Source: CBIHON01 sp966211965 (lineage in GTDB: Bacteria > Pseudomonadota > Gammaproteobacteria > Burkholderiales > Burkholderiaceae_D). From it: a stretch of DNA of 60,247 nucleotides. The notes under the pieces were generated by a model, which was not told where the DNA came from, made no database searches, and worked only from the letters and a program-made list of their open reading frames with translations. Shown one piece after another: positions 45,896-53,534 of the stretch. A program made the translations under genes and the position numbers. The DNA is taken from positions 1 through 60,247 of the forward strand of contig CBIHON010000032.1 in NCBI GenBank assembly GCA_966211965.1, in the 5' to 3' direction. The stretch's first letter is position 1; every line of letters begins with the position of its first letter.

Positions 45896-47098
45896 TTATT
45901 TATTGTCTCGCGCCACCCGCAAACCATTCTGCGAATGCCGCACGCTGGCATCGTATTTGAAACGGGTTGAAGAAAGCATATAACTTGCGCCATCGCGCCA
46001 GGATCCGCCGCGGATGACGCGCACGCGGCAGTTCGGCTCGTCCCATGCGGTGCTGCCGTCGGCGGGCGCGCCTTTGTACGAACCATGCCAGCAGTCGCTG
46101 ACCCATTCCCAGACGCTGCCGTTCATGTCATGCAGGCCGTATGGATTGGGCGCAAACGACCCGGTGTTTGCCGGCCCGTCCGCCCGCCATGGCTCGCCGC
46201 ATTCCTTGCAGTTCGCATTACCCGGACGCATCTGCTCGCCCCACCAGTAGCGCGTCGCGCGTCCGCCCCTGGCCGCGTACTCCCATTCAGCCTCGGTCGG
46301 TAATCGATATGGCTTGCCGCTGACCGTCGTCAGCCACTTCACATACTGCTGCGCATCGTCCCAACTCAGGTTGCGTGCCGGCTGGTTCCGGTCGGCATGA
46401 TTGGCATCGGAGGCGATGCGCGGACAACTGCCGGCCGCCACGCACATATTCCATTGGGCCACGGTCACTTCATATTTCCCGATCGCGAAAGGCTTACCGA
46501 TCGTCACCGTGTGCGCGGGCTTTTCGGAAGGATCGCTGGCGTTGCTTCCCATCGCGAATGAGCCTGCGGGCAAGGCTATGAGAGGCGGACAGGCTTGGCA
46601 ATCCACGACCTCGCTGACGGTTGCCGGGCTACCGGGCGGTGTGCGCGGAGGTGCCGATTCCTGTGTGGGTTTGGCGGCGGGAGGAGGGCGAACCCGTTCT
46701 GGCACCTTGGCGGCGGGTGCCGGCTCCGGCGCGGTTCCGGGTTTCGCCGCAGCCGCGCGCAACTGCTCGATGCGCGTCCGCGCCAGAGCAGCAAAACGGC
46801 CGTTTGGATAAGTCTGCAAATAGGCCTCGTAGTCGCCGGCGTTCTTGCTGTCCTTGATCGACTCCCAGAATGTCAGCTCGTATTGCTCGGCACTATCTTT
46901 CGGCAGAACGCCTGCCAGCAAGAGAGAGGAGAAACTTTCTTCCGGCTCGGGAGGCGTCGCCGGTATCGCGTTGGGATTCTCGTTTGCTCTTGAAATGACA
47001 TGCTCTATTGATTTGCCCTCTTCCTGAATACGGACGGCTGCAACTGATTCCCATGAGAGCGCATTGAAGATGCAAACGATTAATAATTTTTGCTGCAC
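45896..47098 (-). CDS. formylglycine-generating-enzyme-like (SUMF1 domain) secreted protein
   Basis: A protein of 400 residues. I placed the start at a GTG 8 bases after GGAGG, which begins a signal-like VQQKLLIVCIFNALSWESVAA. A middle region with a short helical repeat (AGDYEAYLQTYPNGRFAALA) and a long Pro/Ala linker lead to the SUMF1 domain: FAMGSNASDPSEKPAHTVTI, FAIGKYEVTVAQWNMC, RLPTEAEWEYAARGG, YGLHDMNGSVWEWVSDCWHG and RVIRGGSWRDG. Such domains in bacteria often act as secreted or kinase-linked partner domains rather than sulfatase activators; no sulfatase lies nearby. It is convergent with the kinase gene. Confidence 0.82.
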   Translation of the reverse strand: MQQKLLIVCIFNALSWESVAAVRIQEEGKSIEHVISRANENPNAIPATPPEPEESFSSLLLAGVLPKDSAEQYELTFWESIKDSKNAGDYEAYLQTYPNGRFAALARTRIEQLRAAAAKPGTAPEPAPAAKVPERVRPPPAAKPTQESAPPRTPPGSPATVSEVVDCQACPPLIALPAGSFAMGSNASDPSEKPAHTVTIGKPFAIGKYEVTVAQWNMCVAAGSCPRIASDANHADRNQPARNLSWDDAQQYVKWLTTVSGKPYRLPTEAEWEYAARGGRATRYWWGEQMRPGNANCKECGEPWRADGPANTGSFAPNPYGLHDMNGSVWEWVSDCWHGSYKGAPADGSTAWDEPNCRVRVIRGGSWRDGASYMLSSTRFKYDASVRHSQNGLRVARDNK

Positions 47099-47242
47099 AA
47101 ACTGATCCTCCGACTTGATATCCACCTTCGCTCTTTCAATTTAGCTTTCAATTCCAGAGCATACCTTGGCGAATCTCAAGATCGACACAGTTCGTTGGTA
47201 TAAATTCGATGTTTGCCTATCTTTTTTGGAAGGATGCTTGGC

Positions 47243-47668
47243 ATGCGAAAAGCGATTATTTATGCCGTGCTGGCGGCTACGGTTTGGCCCATCGCGCCTG
47301 CAGCCAACGTGCGCTCGACCTCGCCGGAAAATGCACAGGTCTATTTCATTTGGCCAGTGGACGGTACCGTCATTCATGGCGGAAAATTCTGGGTGCGCAT
47401 GGGGTTGCGCAATATGGGCGTGGCGCCAAGAGGCACCAACGTTGCCGATACGGGCCACCATCATCTGTTGATCGATACCGAACTGCCGGCGATGAATGAG
47501 CCGATTCCTTCCGATCGCAATCATCTCCATTTCGGGGCCGGCGAAACCGAGGCGCGGGTCGAACTTCCCCCAGGAAAGCACAGCCTCCAATTGCTTTTGG
47601 GCGATCAGGATCACGTGCCTCATGACCCCCCCGTGTATTCAAAAAAAATTACCGTCATCGTGAAATGA
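47243..47668 (+). CDS. exported DUF4399 protein, copy 1
   Basis: A protein of 141 residues with a signal peptide (MRKAIIYAVLAATVWPIAPA). The DUF4399-type body has VYFIWPVDGTVIHGGKFWVR, MGLRNMGVAP, the His-rich DTGHHHLLIDTELPAMNEPI and FGAGETEARVELPPGKHSLQ. The start was set at 47243, where GGAAGG lies at proper distance; an ATG three codons upstream touches that site. The HHH and other His suggest metal binding, but no function is established. A paralogue follows directly. Confidence 0.78.
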   Translation: MRKAIIYAVLAATVWPIAPAANVRSTSPENAQVYFIWPVDGTVIHGGKFWVRMGLRNMGVAPRGTNVADTGHHHLLIDTELPAMNEPIPSDRNHLHFGAGETEARVELPPGKHSLQLLLGDQDHVPHDPPVYSKKITVIVK

Positions 47669-47730
47669 GCAATGCTTGTTTGAGTTCATGGCAGGCTCTA
47701 TGAGAAATCGCTTTGAAACCGGAAAAAGAG

Positions 47731-48168
47731 ATGAGCGTATTCATGCACAAACTATTCGCCGCAGCAATCGCTACGGTCTTTCTTTTTTTTAATGCGGCTT
47801 TCGCTGCCGACACGCCGGCCGCCGGCAGGCCCCATCTTTACATAGGCTGGCCTAACGACGGGCAAGTCATTCCAGCGGGGAAACCGTTTCGCGTATGGTT
47901 CGGCTTGCGCAATATGGGCGTCGCACCCAAAGACGTGAAATTTCCGAATACCGGGCATCACCATCTTCTGATCGACACGGAATTGCCGCCCTTGGACCAG
48001 GAAATTCCGTCGGACCGGAACCACCTGCATTTCGGCGCGGGCGAGACCGAAACCATGCTAGAACTGCCGCCCGGAAAGCATACCTTGCAGTTGCTGATGG
48101 GAGACGACAGGCACGTTCCGCACAACCCGCCGGTGGTTTCGAAAAAGATCACGATTACCGTCAAATGA
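47731..48168 (+). CDS. exported DUF4399 protein, copy 2
   Basis: A protein of 145 residues, paralogue of the preceding gene: LYIGWPNDGQVIPAGKPFRV, FGLRNMGVAP, NTGHHHLLIDTELPPLDQEI and FGAGETETMLELPPGKHTLQ align block for block. Its signal peptide is LFAAAIATVFLFFNAAFAAD. The start codon follows GGAAAAAGAG. Being next to each other, similar in size and both exported, the two may form a pair or a heteromer in the periplasm. Confidence 0.78.
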   Translation: MSVFMHKLFAAAIATVFLFFNAAFAADTPAAGRPHLYIGWPNDGQVIPAGKPFRVWFGLRNMGVAPKDVKFPNTGHHHLLIDTELPPLDQEIPSDRNHLHFGAGETETMLELPPGKHTLQLLMGDDRHVPHNPPVVSKKITITVK

Positions 48169-48295
48169 ACATAGATCAGAACCGATGGCGTTGACGTATG
48201 TCTTATTCCAACGCATTTCATCAAGGAACGCAAGGAACGGGCGTGGGTGGCCGGTCCGGCATGCGGTGGAGTGAGTCGATGAGCGGTGGTATGGA

Positions 48296-50236
48296 ATGAG
48301 TTCTTCAACTTTTGCAGAATCGGTCGGCGCGGTGACGGCCTACCTGGAGGTGACAGGCGCGGGAATGGCCAAGCCGATCGTGTTTCCCTTGCGCGACGAA
48401 GTCGTGATAGGACGCGATCCGCAGGACTCCCTGGCCACCGACAAATTTCTCTGCATTCCGGAACACACCATCAGCCGGCGCCATGCACGTATCAGGCGTC
48501 GGGGCGATACCTATTTTGCGGAAGATCTTCATTCTCGCAACGGCACTTTTGTGCTGGGCAACCGGCTCAGGCCCGGTGCCTGGCACCCGTTGCGCGATGG
48601 CGACGAACTGGTGGTGTCCTCGGCGCAGATGGTGTTCCATTCGCTGGTGGTGCCGGCTCGCGACAGCATGCCGAGCGTGATCGCCAAGACGGTCGACGCC
48701 ACCGATGTGACGCGCTTCCTGGAACCTGACTCCAGGCATGCTCCCGGCGACCTGCAGAAAACGGTGTCAAAGCTCCACGCCATGGCGCAAGTGAGCATTG
48801 CGCTCGGCGCGGTCACCGATCGCGCGACATTGATCGAGAAGATAATGAACTTTATCTTCGACCTGTTTCCCTTGGCGGAACGCGCGTTCATCCTGCTCAA
48901 ACAAAATGCGCGCGACCCGCCGGCTCCGGTCGCCGCGCGCCGGCGCGACGGCACCATCGAGGACCCGCAACAGGTCAGGATATCGCGCACGATCGTCGAC
49001 GAGGTGCTCAACAAGAAGCAGTCGATTCTTTCGATCGATACTTTGTCCGATCGTCATTTCGCCGCGCACGAATCGATTGTCGATCAGGCGATCCGCAGCG
49101 TCATGTGCGTGCCGCTGATCCTGGAGAAAGAGGTGTTGGGCCTGATCCAGGTGGACACTTCTTCCGACCCATACGCATTCAAGGAAGCCGATCTCGAAAT
49201 GCTCACCGGCGTCTGCGCCGAAACCGCGGTGGCGCTAAAAAACTTCCAGCTGTATTCGGATATCGAGCGGCTGCTGGATGGCTTCGTGCGTGCTTCCGTG
49301 CAGGCGATCGAGGAGCGCGATCCGGTGACCGCAGGCCACTCGTTTCGCGTCGCCGCTTACGCCGAACACCTGGCAAGCGCGGTGGATAGGGCGCAGGACT
49401 CGTCGCTGCGTCACGTTACGTTTACGAAAGAGCAGTTGCGCGAAATTCGTTATGCCGCGCTATTGCACGATTTCGGCAAGGTGGGGGTGCGGGAACACGT
49501 TCTTCGCAAAGAGAAGAAACTGCACCAGTCCGATCTGCGGCTATTGGAGCATCGATTCAAATACGCACGCGCCTGCCTGGAACGGCAAGCCTATCGAAGC
49601 CTGACCGATTTGCATCTGCAGCGCGAGTTGAGCATGCCGGCGTTTCGGGAAGCGAAGGAAAGGCTTGATCAAAATCTGCACGATGAATTCGAGCGCCTGG
49701 ACAAATTCCTCGCCACCATCCGGCGCGCGAACGAACCCGCGATCTCGCCCACGGAGGGATTGTCCGAGCTGCTTGATGTCCGTGATTATGCATACCGCGA
49801 ACCGGACGGCGCCGCGGTGAATTTGATCGATGAATGCGAGTTCTCGGCGTTGAGCCTTGCCAAGGGGTGTCTGACGGTGGAGGAGCGCAGGCAGATCGAG
49901 TCGCATGTGGCGGATTCGTATTCTTTTCTGATTTTGATTCCGTGGACGCGAGACCTCGCCGGCGTGCCGACAATCGCGCACGGCCATCATGAGAAGCTGG
50001 ATGGTTCGGGTTATCCGATGGGTTTGCGTGGTGAGCAGATCAGCATGCCAACCCGGATCCTGACGATTTGCGATATCTACGATGCGCTCACGGCAGGAGA
50101 CCGGCCCTATAAGGCCGCGGTGCCGGTCGATGCGGCGCTGGATCTGATGGCGGCGGAATGCCGCGCAGGACATCTCGATTCCGCTTTGTTCAATGTATTT
50201 GTGAATGCAGAAGTTTGGTCGAACCATGCTACGTGA
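48296..50236 (+). CDS. FHA-GAF-HD-GYP signalling protein
   Basis: A cytoplasmic protein of 646 residues. An FHA domain (about residues 30-120; VVIGRDPQDS, TISRRHARIRRRG, DLHSRNGTFVLGNRL) should bind phosphothreonine. A GAF domain (about 165-325) and an HD-GYP domain follow. The latter has LLHDFGKVGV at about residue 390 and HHEKLDGSGYPMGLRGEQIS at about 565, roughly 110 residues further apart than usual; the insert is charged and helical. It may degrade cyclic di-GMP when bound to a phosphorylated partner, plausibly the kinase at 43735-45762. ATG follows GGTATGGA, a weak RBS. Confidence 0.88.
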   Translation: MSSSTFAESVGAVTAYLEVTGAGMAKPIVFPLRDEVVIGRDPQDSLATDKFLCIPEHTISRRHARIRRRGDTYFAEDLHSRNGTFVLGNRLRPGAWHPLRDGDELVVSSAQMVFHSLVVPARDSMPSVIAKTVDATDVTRFLEPDSRHAPGDLQKTVSKLHAMAQVSIALGAVTDRATLIEKIMNFIFDLFPLAERAFILLKQNARDPPAPVAARRRDGTIEDPQQVRISRTIVDEVLNKKQSILSIDTLSDRHFAAHESIVDQAIRSVMCVPLILEKEVLGLIQVDTSSDPYAFKEADLEMLTGVCAETAVALKNFQLYSDIERLLDGFVRASVQAIEERDPVTAGHSFRVAAYAEHLASAVDRAQDSSLRHVTFTKEQLREIRYAALLHDFGKVGVREHVLRKEKKLHQSDLRLLEHRFKYARACLERQAYRSLTDLHLQRELSMPAFREAKERLDQNLHDEFERLDKFLATIRRANEPAISPTEGLSELLDVRDYAYREPDGAAVNLIDECEFSALSLAKGCLTVEERRQIESHVADSYSFLILIPWTRDLAGVPTIAHGHHEKLDGSGYPMGLRGEQISMPTRILTICDIYDALTAGDRPYKAAVPVDAALDLMAAECRAGHLDSALFNVFVNAEVWSNHAT

Positions 50237-50272
50237 TCTAGCGGTCCATCGCTCTAAAATTTTCAGGTTATG

Positions 50273-50351
50273 CAGGCTGGGTGAAACCCATCATGGTCAA
50301 CTGCGCAGCGATGGGTTTCACTTGCAGGGCGCTTACGGGCTTGCCAGCCTG
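50273..50351. repeat. nested inverted repeats before the TolC-like gene
   Basis: An outer pair CAGGCTGG/CCAGCCTG (50273-50280 and 50344-50351) encloses a perfect 12-bp pair GTGAAACCCATC/GATGGGTTTCAC (50281-50292 and 50310-50321). Intergenic repeats with this GAAACCCATC core are frequent in Burkholderiales. Its presence shows that the upstream part of the long reading frame here is not coding. Confidence 0.7.
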
Positions 50352-50447
50352 TGTCGTTCCGCAGGCCGGCGATGTATCGCCCTACGCCGGGCGCCCATAA
50401 TTCCCCGCTACACCCCATCCTGCGACTCTCGCTTGCCAATCCGAAAA

Positions 50448-51887
50448 TTGAAGATTGACGGGCCATTACTTGGACGGACGGCGAAGCACGCCTTGCTTGC
50501 CGGTGCTTGTGCCGCACTGCTCGGCAGTTGCGCCGACGTCAGCATGCCGGACTACAAGCGTCCCGATACGCCTGCCAAATCCGCGTGGTCCGCCTCATTG
50601 TCCAACAAGGCGGCGGTGCCGGTATCGGCGGCCGCCACGATCACGCCGGATTGGTGGACGCAGTTCCGCGACCCTTATCTGGATGAGCTGGTCAATCGTG
50701 CGATCCAAGGCAACTTCGACGTGAAAATTCTCGCCGCGCGGATCAAGGTTGCCGATGCCGAAGTCGGCGAGGCGCGGGCGGGCGCGCTGCCGACGCTGGA
50801 TGCCGGCGCCGGCGCAAGCTTCGAGAAGAGCACCGGACAGAAATTCACCAAGCAATTCAATCTGGGCACCCAGGTCAACTGGGACATCGACATCTGGGGC
50901 AAGGTGGAAAAAGGCGTGCAAGCCCAGACCGCCGAATACCGCGCCTCCGAAGCGGATTGGCGCGCCGGATACCTGAAGCTGGTTTCGGATGTCTCGACGA
51001 CGTATTTTCAGATTCTCCAGTTCGACGAGCAAATCGATCAGCAGCAAAAAACGCTGGAAAAGAACAAGCAGATACTCGCCACGTACGACGCCATGTTCCA
51101 GAATGGGCTGCTGCCCAATACGCGGGTGCTGCAGCAACGCGCCGAGATCAACCGGCTGACGAACGATTTGCTGGAACTGCAGCGACTGCGCGACTTGGCC
51201 GGCAATGCCCTGGCCACGCTGATCGGCGTGCCGGCCGGCGAATTCCGGGTACCGGCAGGCCATCTGCAACAGCGGGTGCAGCTTCCCGCCGTGCCCGGCG
51301 GTTTGCCGTCTGATTTGCTCAAGCGCCGCCCCGATATCGTCGCGGCGGAATACCGGGTATTGGAGGCCTATGACCTGGTGGGACAAGCAAAACTGGCGCA
51401 ACTGCCCTCGATCAGCCTGACCGGGCGCGGCGGATCTTCCAGTTTTGCACTCACCGATTTGCTGCGCAGCTTCACCTTCGGCATTCTGCCCAGCATCAAT
51501 ATTCCCTTGCTTGACCCGGGCGTCAAGGCAAGGGTCAAGACCAGCGAGGCCCAGATCAAGGTCGCCGAAGAGCAGTATCGGCGGACGGTCATGGCCGCCT
51601 TCGAGGAAGTGGAAAATGCGCTGGTCGATCTCGATGCCCACAAAAAGCAGAGAGCCGAATTGCAGCAGCAGAGCGATCAGCTCAAAGTCGTTGCCGCGCA
51701 GATCGAAGCGCAGCTCAAGGAGGGCCTGGTTTCGCAACTGGACGTGTTCGAGACGGAGCGCTCGCTGCTGGCAGCGCAGCTTGCCTTGCTGGCAAACCAC
51801 CAGCAGATTCTGTCGAACACGGTGACGTTGTACAAGGCGCTGGGCGGCGGCTGGGCGCCGGTGGAAGTACGGAATGCGAGTAAATGA
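50448..51887 (+). CDS. TolC/NodT-type outer-membrane efflux lipoprotein
   Basis: A protein of about 479 residues. A short lipoprotein signal ends in the lipobox LLGSC, and the body has the outer-membrane-factor repeats: DWWTQFRDPYLDELVNRAIQ, then DVKILAARIKVADAEVGEAR, QVNWDIDIWGKVEKGVQAQT, LLKRRPDIVAAEYRVLEAYD and LGGGW at the end. It should form the trimeric outer-membrane channel of a tripartite exporter. The start is taken as TTG at 50448, after the intergenic repeat, since no ATG suits. The following FHA and HlyD-like genes make an operon with it. Confidence 0.85.
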   Translation: MKIDGPLLGRTAKHALLAGACAALLGSCADVSMPDYKRPDTPAKSAWSASLSNKAAVPVSAAATITPDWWTQFRDPYLDELVNRAIQGNFDVKILAARIKVADAEVGEARAGALPTLDAGAGASFEKSTGQKFTKQFNLGTQVNWDIDIWGKVEKGVQAQTAEYRASEADWRAGYLKLVSDVSTTYFQILQFDEQIDQQQKTLEKNKQILATYDAMFQNGLLPNTRVLQQRAEINRLTNDLLELQRLRDLAGNALATLIGVPAGEFRVPAGHLQQRVQLPAVPGGLPSDLLKRRPDIVAAEYRVLEAYDLVGQAKLAQLPSISLTGRGGSSSFALTDLLRSFTFGILPSINIPLLDPGVKARVKTSEAQIKVAEEQYRRTVMAAFEEVENALVDLDAHKKQRAELQQQSDQLKVVAAQIEAQLKEGLVSQLDVFETERSLLAAQLALLANHQQILSNTVTLYKALGGGWAPVEVRNASK

Positions 51888-51893
51888 ATTGCG

Positions 51894-53534
51894 ATGCAGA
51901 TTGCAGACATGGGGCCTGACGAGGCCCGGATGGCGGAGAAGCGCATAAGCGCCGATCAGCAGTTCACTATCGTGCTCAAACCGGTTTCTCATCCGGAGCT
52001 GGGCGATATCCTGATCGATGAAAACCTGTTTGCCATCGGGCGTACCGAAGCGCCGTTCGGGTCTTATGCGGCGGACGTCGTCGCAGACCTGTCGCGCCGG
52101 CATGCGAGAATTTTTTCCGAATACGGTGCTGTCTATGTCGCGGACGTAGACAGCAAGAACGGGACATGCGTCAACGGTATCGACGTGCAGCAGAAGATCA
52201 CCCGGTTGCGCGATGGCGACGAAATCTGTTTTGGGCGGACGCTGTCTTACCGGGTGCAACTGCGGCCGCGTGCGACCAGGTCCGGGCAGGCTGGCGCGAA
52301 GCATGGCGCAGAATTGCTGAGCCTGACGCTGACCCCCGAGCGCAACGACCTGGGATTGCAGCCGATTGTCATCACGCAATTCCCCTTCCTGATCGGCAAG
52401 GCCGACCAGGCGTTTTCACGTTACAAGGATGCCTATCCGCACCAGGTGAATTATCTGTCGCGGCGCCATGCCCATATTTTCCTCAAGGGCGGCGAGCCTT
52501 TCGTCGAGGATCTTGGCAGCACCAATGGCACGTTTGTCGGCGGCATTCGCCTGGACGAGCATGCGGTCGCGCTCAAGGAAGACGATACGCTCGCATTTGG
52601 CGGCCATCATTTCGTCTATACGGTGCGCCTGCAGAAGCAGGAGGCCGAAAGCACAGCGGATTCGCCTACCGTGACAAAGCTGAGTGCGGGCCTTCCTGGC
52701 GCAGCGCAAAGCCTCGCCGATGCGGACAAGACCACGTTTGTCGCTGCCGCGGATTCATTTCTCGAGATCTTTTGCGTGGACCAGGCGCAAGGGCAGGACG
52801 ATGAGCTCAACGATGAGGCGGCGCAGGCGGCTGCGTCGACCGGTCAGGAAGCCGATACGCGAGCCCGCAAGCGCAAAAAATTTTCGCTCCTGTTCGAACT
52901 GGCCGAGGCCCTTGGCGACAACGGGCGCGCCGGTGGCAGGCGCACGCTTCGCTGGGGATTGTCCTTGCTGGTTCTGGCGGGGTTGTCTGCATTTTTTTTG
53001 TATCGCAGCGGCGCGCCGGAGCGCGAATTGAAGAGCCTGATCGCCGGCGGCGACTACGCGCAGGCGGCAACGGCCGCAAGCCGAAACCTGGCGCGAGACC
53101 CCGACAATGCGGAACTCAAGGCGCTCGGCACGGAAGCGCTGCTCAAGGCGAACCTGCCCAATTGGCTGGCCCTGCTCAAAGCGCGCGAATTCGAGCGTGC
53201 CGCCGCTGTCCTCGCCGGGATGAAAAAACTCAGCCGTTACAACGCCGAGGTACAACCGTTTGTGGCTGAACTCGAATGGGTCGGCGAGTTGGAAAAATTC
53301 GTAAATCAGAGAGGCGGAGCGGATGCGCCGCTTCAAGGCGCCGCCGATGCGGAAAAACTCAGGCGCGTTCTCGAGCAATGGGACGAGGATACGCAGGGAC
53401 ACCAAAGAGCGTTCGTCACGATTGCATCCTACGTACCGGAATTCAAGGACGCCTACGCCGAGGCGCTCAGCCATCTGCGCAAATTGGCACTGATAGAAGG
53501 GGGCCGACATGGCAAACAAGACCAAGGGCCTTAA
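51894..53534 (+). CDS. membrane protein with two FHA domains and periplasmic helical repeats
   Basis: A protein of 546 residues. FHA 1 (about 40-125) has FAIGRTEAPF, DLSRRHARIFSEYG and DSKNGTCVNGID; FHA 2 (about 160-255) has FLIGKADQAF, YLSRRHAHIFLKGG and DLGSTNGTFVGGIR. After a charged linker a single membrane helix (LSLLVLAGLSAFFLYRS, about 360-380) leads to a region with TPR-like helices (GGDYAQAATAASRNLARDPD). It could link phosphorylation in the cytoplasm to the exporter assembly, since it lies between the TolC-like and HlyD-like genes and overlaps the latter by 26 bases. The start is uncertain; later ATGs are possible. Confidence 0.85.
   Translation: MQIADMGPDEARMAEKRISADQQFTIVLKPVSHPELGDILIDENLFAIGRTEAPFGSYAADVVADLSRRHARIFSEYGAVYVADVDSKNGTCVNGIDVQQKITRLRDGDEICFGRTLSYRVQLRPRATRSGQAGAKHGAELLSLTLTPERNDLGLQPIVITQFPFLIGKADQAFSRYKDAYPHQVNYLSRRHAHIFLKGGEPFVEDLGSTNGTFVGGIRLDEHAVALKEDDTLAFGGHHFVYTVRLQKQEAESTADSPTVTKLSAGLPGAAQSLADADKTTFVAAADSFLEIFCVDQAQGQDDELNDEAAQAAASTGQEADTRARKRKKFSLLFELAEALGDNGRAGGRRTLRWGLSLLVLAGLSAFFLYRSGAPERELKSLIAGGDYAQAATAASRNLARDPDNAELKALGTEALLKANLPNWLALLKAREFERAAAVLAGMKKLSRYNAEVQPFVAELEWVGELEKFVNQRGGADAPLQGAADAEKLRRVLEQWDEDTQGHQRAFVTIASYVPEFKDAYAEALSHLRKLALIEGGRHGKQDQGP

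Noticed and set aside
50205..50447. N-terminal extension of the TolC-like gene.
   Set aside because: The extension is translated intergenic repeat without a signal peptide; the lipoprotein signal begins after it.
50595..52379. A 594-codon frame antisense to the TolC-like and FHA genes.
   Set aside because: It spans a gene boundary of two well-supported plus-strand genes and has no family pattern.
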